A DNA stretch of 12,375 bases, taken from contig CAUEBO010000070.1 in the NCBI GenBank assembly GCA_958454405.1, forward strand, positions 1 to 12,375, in the 5' to 3' direction. The number at the start of each line of letters is the position of its first letter. Positions within the stretch are counted from its first letter, which is position 1. This document shows, in pieces, positions 1 to 6,369 of the stretch. Both the position numbers and the translations under genes were made by a program. The stretch is from an uncultured Eggerthellaceae bacterium (GTDB taxonomy: Bacteria > Actinomycetota > Coriobacteriia > Coriobacteriales > Eggerthellaceae). The notes under the pieces were generated by a model, which saw nothing but the letters and a program-made list of their open reading frames with translations, was not told where the DNA came from and made no database searches.

Positions 1-1460
1 GCTTGTGCACCTCGTCGCCCGCCATCGCGCGGGCGCGCGGGCGGGCCAAGCGGGCGGGCCTGCGCCAGGCCGTGAGCATCGAGCAAGGCGGCGCGGAGGA
101 GGCTGCCGGGCTCGTCGGGCGCGTCGCCGCCGCGGCAGCGCGCGCCGCTTCCGGAGCAGAGGAGGGCTCCGGAAGCGCGCTCTGCCTGGTGGCGAGCGTG
201 CTGGAGGCGCGCGAGCGCTCGTCGGAGGCGAACGCGCAGGCCGATGCCGCGGCGTTCGCGGCCGCGGCCGCCGCCGCTCCGGCGGGTTCGGCGTTCGCCG
301 TGGCGGGCGGGGAGGCCGTGGAGGACCGCTTCGGCGTCCAGCCATGCATCAGGGAGGAGCTGGGCCGCGAACGCGTGGCCGTGGAGGCGCTCGTGTTCGA
401 CGAGCCGCCTGCCAAGGCGGACGCCGTCATGGTGCCGGATCCGGCCGGCGGCGCGGAGCATCGCGTGGAGGTGCTGGAGCCGGCCTCCGAGCAGTTCGCC
501 TCCCGCCTGTTCAAAGTGGCCAAAGAGCGTCGCAAGTGGGCGCGGCGCGAAGGCGTTTCGTGCTACCGCGTCTACGATGCCGACCTGCCCGACTACGCCG
601 TGGCCATCGACGTGTACGCCGGCGCGGGGGAGGCCGAGGGCAATGCGTACCTGCACGTTGCCGAGTACGCCCCGCCCTCGTCGATCGATCCCGCCAAGGC
701 GCGCCGCCGCTTCGACGACGTGCTGGCCCTGGCCCCCGTGGTGCTCGGCATCCGCCCGGACCACGTGTTCGCGAAGACGCGCCGCCGCGACAAGGGCGGC
801 GCCCAGTACCGCGACGCGGGCCGGCGCAGCTACGTCACGCAGGTGCAGGAGGACGGCTACCTGCTGGAGGTGGACCTGTCGGGCTATCTGGACACGGGCC
901 TGTTCCTGGACCACCGCGTCACGCGCGAGCTGGTGGGCGCGAAGGCGGCCGGCAAGCGCTTCCTCAACCTGTTCGCCTACACGGGTTCCGCGACCGTGCA
1001 CGCGGCCGGCGGGGGAGCGGTCGAGACGACCACGGTCGACCTCTCGCAGACCTATCTGGACTGGGCCCGGCGCAACATGGAGGCCAACGGGTTCGACGGG
1101 CCCGAGCACGCCTTCGAGCGCGCCGACGCCATGGAGTGGATCACCGAGACGCGCCGCAAGCCCCTGCGCTACGACCTGGTGTTCGTGGACCCGCCCACGT
1201 TCTCGAACTCGAAGGCCATGGGAAGCCGCACCTGGGACGTGCAGCGCGACCACGTGGAGCTGCTCATCGGCGTGTCGCGCCTCCTGACGGAGGGAGGCGA
1301 AGTCGTGTTCTCATGCAACCTGCGCTCGTTCAAGCCCGACGTGGAGGCGCTGGCGAAGTACGGCGTGGCCATCGAGGACGTCACGGCGCAGACGATCCCG
1401 CACGACTTCGAGCGGAACCCGCGCATCCACAAGTGCTACTTGGTGCGCAGGACGGCGTAG
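1..1460 (+). CDS. rlmKL: RlmKL-type bifunctional 23S rRNA methyltransferase, 3' part (5' end outside window)
   Basis: The gene enters from the left edge (first full codon at 3) and stops with TAG at 1458-1460; 485 residues are visible, against about 700 for full-length E. coli RlmKL. In that family the N-terminal half makes m2G2445 and the C-terminal half m7G2069 in 23S rRNA, using S-adenosylmethionine. The C-terminal half is clearly RlmK: a KWARREG...CYRVYDADLPDY segment, YLDTGLFLDHR, the SAM-binding motif FLNLFAYTGSATVHA and the catalytic-type motif DPPTFSNSK, then IPHDFERNPRIHKCYL near the end. The visible N-terminal part starts inside the RlmL Rossmann domain (ARARGRAKRAGL). Where the family has NPPYGER it reads SVLEARER (195-218), and the linker after it is alanine-rich, so the N2-methyltransferase half looks degenerate. 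The 3' end overlaps the convergent membrane protein gene by 25 bp. Family assignment is strong; activity of the N-terminal half is doubtful. Confidence 0.93.
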   Translation, partial: LCTSSPAIARARGRAKRAGLRQAVSIEQGGAEEAAGLVGRVAAAAARAASGAEEGSGSALCLVASVLEARERSSEANAQADAAAFAAAAAAAPAGSAFAVAGGEAVEDRFGVQPCIREELGRERVAVEALVFDEPPAKADAVMVPDPAGGAEHRVEVLEPASEQFASRLFKVAKERRKWARREGVSCYRVYDADLPDYAVAIDVYAGAGEAEGNAYLHVAEYAPPSSIDPAKARRRFDDVLALAPVVLGIRPDHVFAKTRRRDKGGAQYRDAGRRSYVTQVQEDGYLLEVDLSGYLDTGLFLDHRVTRELVGAKAAGKRFLNLFAYTGSATVHAAGGGAVETTTVDLSQTYLDWARRNMEANGFDGPEHAFERADAMEWITETRRKPLRYDLVFVDPPTFSNSKAMGSRTWDVQRDHVELLIGVSRLLTEGGEVVFSCNLRSFKPDVEALAKYGVAIEDVTAQTIPHDFERNPRIHKCYLVRRTA

Positions 1461-2146
1461 GCGTCGGCGTTCTCGCTGGCGCTCTCGTCTGCCGCGCGGC
1501 GCCTCGGCCGTCCGAGCGGAGGCCGGGCCCCTCCCATGAGCTTGATGAAGCGGTTCGCGACGAGGCCGGTGACGGCCGCTGCCGCCAGCGTGCCCTCGCG
1601 CACGCCCTGCACGCCGCCCAGCAGGACGAGCGAGGCGACCACGGCCAGCGCGACACAGGAAAGGTCGAACCCCACCTTCGTGTGCCCGAAGTTCCAGCCG
1701 GTCTTGCTGGTGACGGCGCATACGAGCGCCTCCCCGCAGTTCATGGCGACGTTCGCCACCACCGTGCACGCCACCCCGAACGCGAGCGTGACGATGCCGG
1801 CCGCCAGCAGCGCGGCCGATTCGGCGTAGGAGGACGGGGCGTAGGGGGCCAAAAGGCCGTTGAACAGGTCGATTCCCAGGCTGAAAAGGACGGATATGGG
1901 TATCTGCAGCAGCGCGGCCGCCCGGAAGTCGCGTCGGAGCACCGCCACCTGCCCCAACAGCAGCGCGATGTTCCACGCGAACATGAACGCGCCGTACGAC
2001 ACGTCGGGAAACGAGAGGCTCAGCACGAAGCCGAGCGAGGATATGGGGGAGGTGCCCAGGTTCGTCTTCGTGACCAGGACTATGCCGGCCGCCATGACCA
2101 CGATGCCTGCGGCCAGCAGGCACCATCGTGCGAGAATCGCTTTCAT
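1436..2146 (-). CDS. YczE/YyaS/YitT-like (DUF6198-type) integral membrane protein
   Basis: A 236-residue, very hydrophobic protein with about five or six membrane segments. The first runs from about residue 9 to 27 and is followed by the motif TNLGTSPISS, typical of the YczE/YitT-like membrane proteins. A later LVANRF segment is followed by a short basic and acidic hydrophilic C-terminal tail. B. subtilis YczE has been linked to control of antibiotic production, but the molecular function of the family is not established, so I assign none here. I chose the ATG at 2146 because it begins directly before the first membrane helix and has GAGG just upstream, though the spacing is short. An ATG at 2188 would add 14 residues and is possible. 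The stop (1436-1438) lies inside the end of rlmKL on the other strand. A good promoter lies about 85 bases upstream. Confidence 0.85.
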   Translation of the reverse strand: MKAILARWCLLAAGIVVMAAGIVLVTKTNLGTSPISSLGFVLSLSFPDVSYGAFMFAWNIALLLGQVAVLRRDFRAAALLQIPISVLFSLGIDLFNGLLAPYAPSSYAESAALLAAGIVTLAFGVACTVVANVAMNCGEALVCAVTSKTGWNFGHTKVGFDLSCVALAVVASLVLLGGVQGVREGTLAAAAVTGLVANRFIKLMGGARPPLGRPRRRAADESASENADAYAVLRTK

Positions 2147-2229
2147 GTTCCTCGTTCGCTCAGGGATTGCGGTATGAAGGGGCTGCATCCATCCGGCCGT
2201 CAGAACGGCTTTGGAAGCGCCAACGCATG

Positions 2230-2258
2230 ATTGTAGCTTTCGAGTGCGCTCCAGGCAA
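2230..2258 (-). promoter_or_regulatory. sigma70-type promoter for the YczE-like gene
   Basis: On the minus strand, TTGCCT (2258-2253) is separated by exactly 17 bases from TACAAT (2235-2230). Transcription would begin near 2223 and leave a leader of about 75 bases before the ATG at 2146. Both hexamers are close to consensus. Confidence 0.6.
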
Positions 2259-2272
2259 GCTTCCCGCGCTCC

Positions 2273-2302
2273 TTCCGGCGCGGTCCCCGGATATGCTACG
2301 AT
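2273..2302 (+). promoter_or_regulatory. possible extended -10 promoter for the MFS gene
   Basis: The -10-like TACGAT (2297-2302) is preceded by TG one base upstream, an extended -10 arrangement. The best -35 position (TTCCGG, 2273-2278) is poor. It would fire away from the minus-strand promoter at 2230-2258, giving a compact divergent regulatory region. Confidence 0.35.
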
Positions 2303-2352
2303 GATCGGCGGCTTGGGGATGCCGGAGGGTGCAAGGCGAAAAGGGGATGCGC

Positions 2353-3642
2353 ATGCGGGGAGCTCGTCGAGGAAGGGTTCGGGGGACCACGTTGACCGTG
2401 CGCCACGTTCTGGTGGTGCTGACGGGGGTCCTCGTGTGCTTCGGGCCCGCAACGCTGGTGTTCAACACCTGGTCGATCCTGGTCGTCCCCGTCTGCAACG
2501 GCCTGGACGTGCCCACGGGCTCGTTCACGTTCTACGTCTCGATGATATTCCTGGCTTCCGCCGTGACGGCGCCCTTCGCCGGCAACCTGATGGAGCGCTT
2601 CGACGCCCGCATCGTTATAACGGCGGCATGCGGCCTGTGCGCGGCGGGCATATTCCTCTGCTCGTTCTACACCGAGACATGGCAGTTCTACGTGTCCGGC
2701 GCCATGGAGGGCGCGGGCGTGGTGGTCCTGGTGAGCCTGACCGCGCCCACGCTGGTGAACCGTTGGTTCCAACGCCACACGGGCCTGCTGGTGGGCCTGT
2801 GCGTGGCCATGATGGGCGTCGGCGCCGCGGTGTGGAACATGCTCGGGGGCGTGTTGCTGAGCGAGTTCGACTGGCGCATGTGCTACCGAGCCTTCGGCAT
2901 CATCGCGGCGGCCATCTCCATGCCCGCGACCGCGTTCCTCATCCGCAGCTACCCCGAGGACGTCGGGCTCGTCCCCTACGGCGAGATAGCGGACGAGGAC
3001 AAGGCCGAGGCTTTCATGGAAACCGGCATAGCGGCTCGCAAAGCGTTCCGCATGCCGGCCTTCTTCCTGCTCATGCTGACGATCGGCCTGATAAACGGCA
3101 CGGTGCAGATGGGCAACTACCTGGCGAAGTACCTCTACCACCTCGCCGACACGGGCATGGTGGCCCTCACGGCCGCCGAGGCGGTCATCATGGCGAGCGT
3201 GATCGCTTCGTGCCTCCAGGTGGCGCAGGCATGCGCCAAGGTGGGCCTGGGCCAGGTCGCCGACCACAGCCTGCGCGCCGCGCTCCTCATAGCCTGCGGC
3301 TGCGGCCTGGCGGGCGTGCTGTTCTGCTGGCAGGGCCCCGGCATCGACCCGAACGTCGTCTACGTCGGCTCGGCGCTGTTCGGCATCCTGTACGGCTCCG
3401 TGAACGTCCTCGGCCCCACCGTCACCCGCTGCCTGTTCGGGCCGCGCGAGTACACCGTCATCTACTCCCGCGTCGCGGTTTTCGTGAACCTGGTCCCGGC
3501 ATTCTTCGTGCCGTTGTACGCCGTGCTGGCCGACATCAGCTGGGATGCGCTGTTCGCGGTCGCCGCCTCGGTCGTGCTCGTGGTGTTCGCGTGCGCCATG
3601 GCGCTGATGCACCAGGTCAAGCGCATCGCCGAGGAGCGGTAG
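2353..3642 (+). CDS. MFS transporter, 12 membrane segments, substrate unknown
   Basis: A 429-residue polytopic membrane protein whose length and about 12 hydrophobic segments in two halves fit the major facilitator superfamily. Visible family features are a PFAGNLMERFDAR loop between helices 2 and 3 (the MFS loop with acidic and basic residues) and NRWFQRHTGLLVGL between helices 4 and 5, which resembles oxalate/formate-antiporter-like and monocarboxylate-like MFS carriers. A hydrophilic central loop (about YPEDVGLVPYGEIADEDKAEAF) joins the halves. The substrate cannot be read from the sequence. ATG at 2353 is preferred because AAGGGG ends six bases before it. ATG 2347 and GTG 2329 are in frame, but their Shine-Dalgarno-like stretches abut the start codon. 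It is divergent from the YczE-like gene and stands alone in its transcription unit as far as visible. Confidence 0.88.
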   Translation: MRGARRGRVRGTTLTVRHVLVVLTGVLVCFGPATLVFNTWSILVVPVCNGLDVPTGSFTFYVSMIFLASAVTAPFAGNLMERFDARIVITAACGLCAAGIFLCSFYTETWQFYVSGAMEGAGVVVLVSLTAPTLVNRWFQRHTGLLVGLCVAMMGVGAAVWNMLGGVLLSEFDWRMCYRAFGIIAAAISMPATAFLIRSYPEDVGLVPYGEIADEDKAEAFMETGIAARKAFRMPAFFLLMLTIGLINGTVQMGNYLAKYLYHLADTGMVALTAAEAVIMASVIASCLQVAQACAKVGLGQVADHSLRAALLIACGCGLAGVLFCWQGPGIDPNVVYVGSALFGILYGSVNVLGPTVTRCLFGPREYTVIYSRVAVFVNLVPAFFVPLYAVLADISWDALFAVAASVVLVVFACAMALMHQVKRIAEER

Positions 3643-3647
3643 GCCGC

Positions 3648-3669
3648 GCTGCCGCGCCTTGCGCGCAGC
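3648..3669 (+). other. GC-rich hairpin just after the MFS stop codon
   Basis: GCTG plus CGCGC (one bulged C) pairs with GCGCG plus CAGC around a CTT loop, five bases after the stop. No T-run follows, so it is not a typical intrinsic terminator. It could protect the mRNA 3' end. Confidence 0.35.
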
Positions 3670-3817
3670 CGTTCGCAACGCCCCGGCCGCGCCTGCGCTC
3701 CTTCCTTCGCTTCTTGCGCCGCCTGGTTCCGGCGCGATGGGCCCCGATCCGCCGCCGATCTTCTTTTGCACGGGTTATCTGCGAACATGGCATCTATCTA
3801 CCAGGCGCGGTTCGGGG

Positions 3818-3823
3818 TACAAT
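3818..3823 (+). promoter_or_regulatory. candidate -10 element for the EAL gene
   Basis: TACAAT, one mismatch from TATAAT, lies about 100 bases before the start of the EAL-domain gene. I find no good -35 at 16-18 bases upstream, so the promoter may need an activator or the call may be wrong. Confidence 0.35.
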
Positions 3824-3837
3824 GCGCAATGGAAGCA

Positions 3838-3890
3838 CCTGTTCGGACGAAAGGCGGCCGGGCGGGCACAGGGCTCGGTTCGTCTTTTTT
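3838..3890 (+). terminator. terminator/antiterminator-like structure in the EAL-gene leader
   Basis: GACGAA (3846-3851) pairs with TTCGTC (3879-3884), possibly extended by CCG/CGG, and is followed at once by six T (3885-3890). An upstream alternative hairpin, CCT-g-TTC (3838-3844) with GAAAGG (3849-3854) around loop GGAC, uses part of the same 5' arm, so the two folds exclude each other. It lies between the candidate -10 and the Shine-Dalgarno of the EAL gene. It could be an attenuator for that gene, or simply a terminator for upstream transcription. The long interior of the stem makes the terminator weaker than a textbook case. Confidence 0.45.
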
Positions 3891-3926
3891 GCGGCCACGT
3901 CCTCGGATGCGAGCGGGAGGAGCGGC

Positions 3927-5762
3927 ATGCAGGGCGAGCGGGGGGGGGTTGTTGAAGGCGGGTTGAGGTCGGCTCTGCGCTCCCGACCGTGGGTGACCGT
4001 CGCCTGCGTCGTCGTGTGGGTCATCGGCGCCGCGCTCCTCATCATGAGCCTCGCGCAGATGCAGACCTACGCGTCCATCATCAACAATTCAGGCGTCGTG
4101 CGCGGGGGCACGCAGATGGCGGTGAAGCTGGAGCTGGCGGGCGTCCGTGCGGACGATGTCGCTTCGCGCGTCGACGGCCTGCTCGCGCAGCTGATAGCCG
4201 ATGAAGAGGCGCGGCCGTTCAAAACGGCCGCTTCCCGGGAGGTGCTCGACGACTTGCGCGCCGTGGAGGGCGAATGGCGGGTCATCGAGGACGAGATCGA
4301 GCGCGTGCGCGCCGGCGCGCCGGGCGATGTGCTGCTCCGGGCGAGCCAGGAGCACTGGGAGCTCGCCGACAAAGCCGTGAGGGCGACCGAGGTGCGCGCC
4401 AGCTGGGAATCGCGGGTCATGTTGTTCGTCAGCGCCTTCCTCGTCCTGTTCACCACGGCCGCCATCGTGCTGCGCGAACGAGACAGCGCCAGGCGGCAGC
4501 GGACGATGTTCCTCACGGATCCGCTGACCGGGGGGAGCAATCTCGAGGGGTTCTACCGCGAGGCCTCGCGGGCGATTGCGGCCGCACCGCCGTCCACGTA
4601 CCTGGTGGTCTACACCAACATCGTCCATTTCCGGTTCATCAACGACTCGTTCGGGCGCGCTGCCGGCGACGAGCTCATCATGAGGCTGTTCGAGATATAC
4701 CGCGAGTCGTGCGACGGCCTGTGCGCCCGCGCTGATTCGGATCATTTCGTGCTGCTGGTGAAGAACGACCCGCTGGCTTTGCGGGCCCTTTGCGAAAAGG
4801 TCGACGCCGAACTCCGGGAAGCGGAGGACCTGCACTTCACGGGCACGCTTTCCTGCAACTACGGCGTGTGCGAGGCGGACGATTCCGAAGCCAGCGTGGC
4901 CTCGATGGTGAGCGACGCGGCCCTCGTGCTGAAAGCGGGCGTCATGGACGGGGGCGTGGCCTGCTTCACGGAGGCGTTCCGCGCCAAGCTCAGCAGCGAG
5001 ATGGAGATCGTGCAGGGCGCGGGCGCCGCGCTCGCGCGCGAGGAGTTCCAGATGTACCTCCAGCCCCAGATCGACGTGCGGACGGGGGCCCTGACAGGCG
5101 CCGAGTGCCTGTGCCGCTGGCAGTCGGGCGCTCTCGGGTTCATGCAGCCGGACGCTTTCATACCCGCCTTCGAGCGCTCCGGTTTGATTTCCGACCTGGA
5201 CTTCTACATGCTGGAGCACGTGTGTCGGGCGTACCCTCTGGCCATGCCGGGCGGACAGGGCCGAGCGCTGCCCGTTTCCGTCAACTTCTCGCGGCCCACC
5301 GTGCTGCAGGACGGCTTCGTCGAGCGGTTCCTGGAGACCGTTCGACGCTACGGCGTGCCTCCCGAGGCCATCGAGGTGGAGATCACCGAAGGCGCGTTCA
5401 TGGTCGACGAAGCGGTGGTGATCAGCGCGCTCTCGGTGCTGCGCGCGGCGGGCTTCAGGATAGCCATGGACGACTTCGGATCGGGGTTCTCGTCGCTCAG
5501 CCTTTTGCGGCGCCTGCCCATCCAGGTGCTCAAGCTCGACAAGGAGTTCTTGCGCGAAGGCGCCGAGGCCGATCGGACGAAGCTCATCCTGAGCGACATC
5601 GTGAGCATGGCGAAGCATCTGGGCATGCGCATCGTCTGCGAGGGAGTGGAGACGGCCGAGCACGTGGAGCTGCTGGGCCGGATAGGATGCGATACGGCGC
5701 AGGGCTTCTACTACTCCCGTCCGATCGACCTGGACTCCTTCAGGCGGAAGTACCTGGCCTGA
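3927..5762 (+). CDS. membrane-anchored degenerate-GGDEF/EAL protein, probable c-di-GMP phosphodiesterase
   Basis: A 611-residue protein. Membrane segments at about 23-44 and 165-184 enclose an extracytoplasmic region of about 120 residues that I do not recognise, probably a sensor. The GGDEF-like domain starts at DPLTG (198-202) and keeps INDSFG and AAGDEL, but the signature is DSDHF (270-274) instead of GGDEF, so cyclase activity is unlikely. The EAL domain has E393 in an ECL version of EAL, N453, E485 (EITE), D515-D516 (DDFG), K536, E572 (EGVET) and Q592. All the usual metal-binding and catalytic positions are present, so hydrolysis of c-di-GMP to pGpG is the likely reaction. The ATG at 3927 is set by GGAGG six bases upstream. 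Codons 5-7 contain a run of nine G. No operon partner is visible; a tRNA gene lies downstream on the other strand. Confidence 0.9.
   Translation: MQGERGGVVEGGLRSALRSRPWVTVACVVVWVIGAALLIMSLAQMQTYASIINNSGVVRGGTQMAVKLELAGVRADDVASRVDGLLAQLIADEEARPFKTAASREVLDDLRAVEGEWRVIEDEIERVRAGAPGDVLLRASQEHWELADKAVRATEVRASWESRVMLFVSAFLVLFTTAAIVLRERDSARRQRTMFLTDPLTGGSNLEGFYREASRAIAAAPPSTYLVVYTNIVHFRFINDSFGRAAGDELIMRLFEIYRESCDGLCARADSDHFVLLVKNDPLALRALCEKVDAELREAEDLHFTGTLSCNYGVCEADDSEASVASMVSDAALVLKAGVMDGGVACFTEAFRAKLSSEMEIVQGAGAALAREEFQMYLQPQIDVRTGALTGAECLCRWQSGALGFMQPDAFIPAFERSGLISDLDFYMLEHVCRAYPLAMPGGQGRALPVSVNFSRPTVLQDGFVERFLETVRRYGVPPEAIEVEITEGAFMVDEAVVISALSVLRAAGFRIAMDDFGSGFSSLSLLRRLPIQVLKLDKEFLREGAEADRTKLILSDIVSMAKHLGMRIVCEGVETAEHVELLGRIGCDTAQGFYYSRPIDLDSFRRKYLA
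3940..3948 (+). repeat. nine-base poly-G tract within codons 5-7 of the EAL gene
   Basis: Nine consecutive G begin 13 bases after the first base of the start codon. Losing one G would bring TGA at 3964-3966 into frame. Gaining one would bring TGA at 3953-3955 into frame. A one-base slip either way therefore stops translation after about a dozen residues. Confidence 0.9.
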
Positions 5763-5850
5763 GGAACGGGCCCCATCCGCCTCGCACGGGGCTGCCGCCT
5801 GTCCGCCGGCCCCCCTGCTTCGCCTCGGCCCGGCCGAGGGCCCCGCGGCG

Positions 5851-5880
5851 AAAAAAAGCCACCGATCATCGATCGGCGGC
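5851..5880 (-). terminator. intrinsic terminator of the tRNA-CAU gene
   Basis: Read on the minus strand, a 10-bp stem (5880-5871 with 5867-5858, one G-T pair, loop GAT) is followed by seven T (5857-5851). It begins 11 bases after the tRNA CCA end. No comparable plus-strand terminator is seen after the EAL gene. Confidence 0.85.
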
Positions 5881-5891
5881 CGACGGTTCCG

Positions 5892-5966
5892 TGGTGGGCC
5901 CAGCAGGATTCGAACCTGCAACCAAAGGATTATGAGTCCTCTGCTCCACCGTTGAGCTATAGGCCC
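5892..5966 (-). tRNA. tRNA with CAU anticodon (Met by anticodon; probably tRNA-Ile2)
   Basis: A full 75-base cloverleaf with encoded CCA. The acceptor stem is GGGCCTA with TGGGCCC, the D stem is GCTC/GAGC, the anticodon loop is CTCATAA giving CAU, and the T stem is GCAGG/CCTGC around TTCGAAT. Initiator tRNA is excluded, because position 1 is G paired to C72 and the anticodon stem lacks the three G-C pairs. The C4-G69 and C5-G68 pairs are those known in E. coli to mark tRNA-Ile2 for lysidine synthase TilS, so I favour an isoleucine tRNA reading AUA over elongator methionine. That last step is inference. Promoter and terminator are both visible. Confidence 0.93.
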
Positions 5967-5982
5967 TCGAAAGCGCCTCGCT

Positions 5983-6012
5983 ATTCTATCCCAAAACCTG
6001 CGCGGATGCCAA
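5983..6012 (-). promoter_or_regulatory. promoter of the tRNA-CAU gene
   Basis: On the minus strand, TTGGCA (6012-6007), an 18-base spacer and TAGAAT (5988-5983). The predicted start near 5976 lies about 10 bases before the mature tRNA 5' end. Confidence 0.7.
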
Positions 6013-6147
6013 GAGAATCCTTGCCGGCCTTCGTAGGGGCCGGCCGGACGGCTTCGCTGCAGAGGCCCGCCTGCGGCTTTCGCGCCGGTCGCCGTGCGGT
6101 TCGGCCGTGTGCTGAAGGCGAATTTCGTAAATCGGCAAATTAGCCCC

Positions 6148-6176
6148 TTGCATGAAACGCGAAGTGCCGTTAAACT
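6148..6176 (+). promoter_or_regulatory. promoter of the tRNA-Val gene
   Basis: TTGCAT (6148-6153), a 17-base spacer and TAAACT (6171-6176). The transcript would start near 6183, about 26 bases before the mature tRNA. Confidence 0.7.
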
Positions 6177-6184
6177 ATTTCAGC

Positions 6185-6204
6185 ACGTTGAAGTGCTTCA
6201 ACGT
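6185..6204 (+). repeat. perfect inverted repeat between the tRNA-Val promoter and the tRNA
   Basis: ACGTTGAAG and CTTCAACGT are exact reverse complements around TG, so an 8-bp stem with loop GTGC can form. It fills most of the short pre-tRNA leader and ends four bases before the tRNA. It could be a leader hairpin affecting RNase P processing or a protein-binding operator at the transcription start. Confidence 0.7.
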
Positions 6205-6208
6205 TCAT

Positions 6209-6283
6209 GGTCGCTTGGCTCAGCGGGAGAGCATCGCCTTCACACGGCGGGGGTCACAGGTTCAAATCCTGTAGCGACCACCA
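6209..6283 (+). tRNA. tRNA-Val (anticodon CAC)
   Basis: A full 75-base cloverleaf with encoded CCA. The acceptor stem is GGTCGCT with AGCGACC, the anticodon loop is TTCACAC giving CAC (reads GUG), the T stem is ACAGG/CCTGT around TTCAAAT, and the discriminator base is A. It reads the GUG codon, which is frequent in this GC-rich DNA. It has its own promoter and terminator, so it is a single-gene unit. Confidence 0.96.
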
Positions 6284-6292
6284 TGAAACTAG

Positions 6293-6326
6293 CAGGTCAT
6301 CGGGGTGAAACCCGGTGGCCTGTTTT
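6293..6326 (+). terminator. intrinsic terminator of tRNA-Val
   Basis: A 12-bp stem with three G-T pairs (6293-6304 with 6311-6322), a six-base loop and TTTT at 6323-6326, beginning ten bases after the tRNA. Confidence 0.8.
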
Positions 6327-6369
6327 CGTATCCGGCATGCCCTCAATGCTTTTTGGACGCAATCGGGGC

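Noticed and set aside
5..2230. 741-codon plus-strand frame covering rlmKL and the reverse of the YczE-like gene
   Set aside because: It is arginine/glycine-rich with no recognisable motifs. The frames of rlmKL and the minus-strand membrane protein have clear family features.
2211..3926. In-frame extension of the EAL protein upstream to 2211 (1183 residues)
   Set aside because: The extension runs through the MFS gene in another frame and has low-complexity Arg/Gly/His composition. The ATG at 3927 has a strong ribosome-binding site.
3760..3926. c-di-GMP (GEMM-type) riboswitch before the EAL gene
   Set aside because: GGACGAAAGGC resembles one conserved GEMM block, but the other conserved segments are missing or in the wrong order.
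5821..5850. Plus-strand terminator after the EAL gene formed by CCTCGG/CCGAGG
   Set aside because: The stem is plausible, but no T-run follows on the plus strand. The A-run nearby belongs to the minus-strand tRNA terminator.
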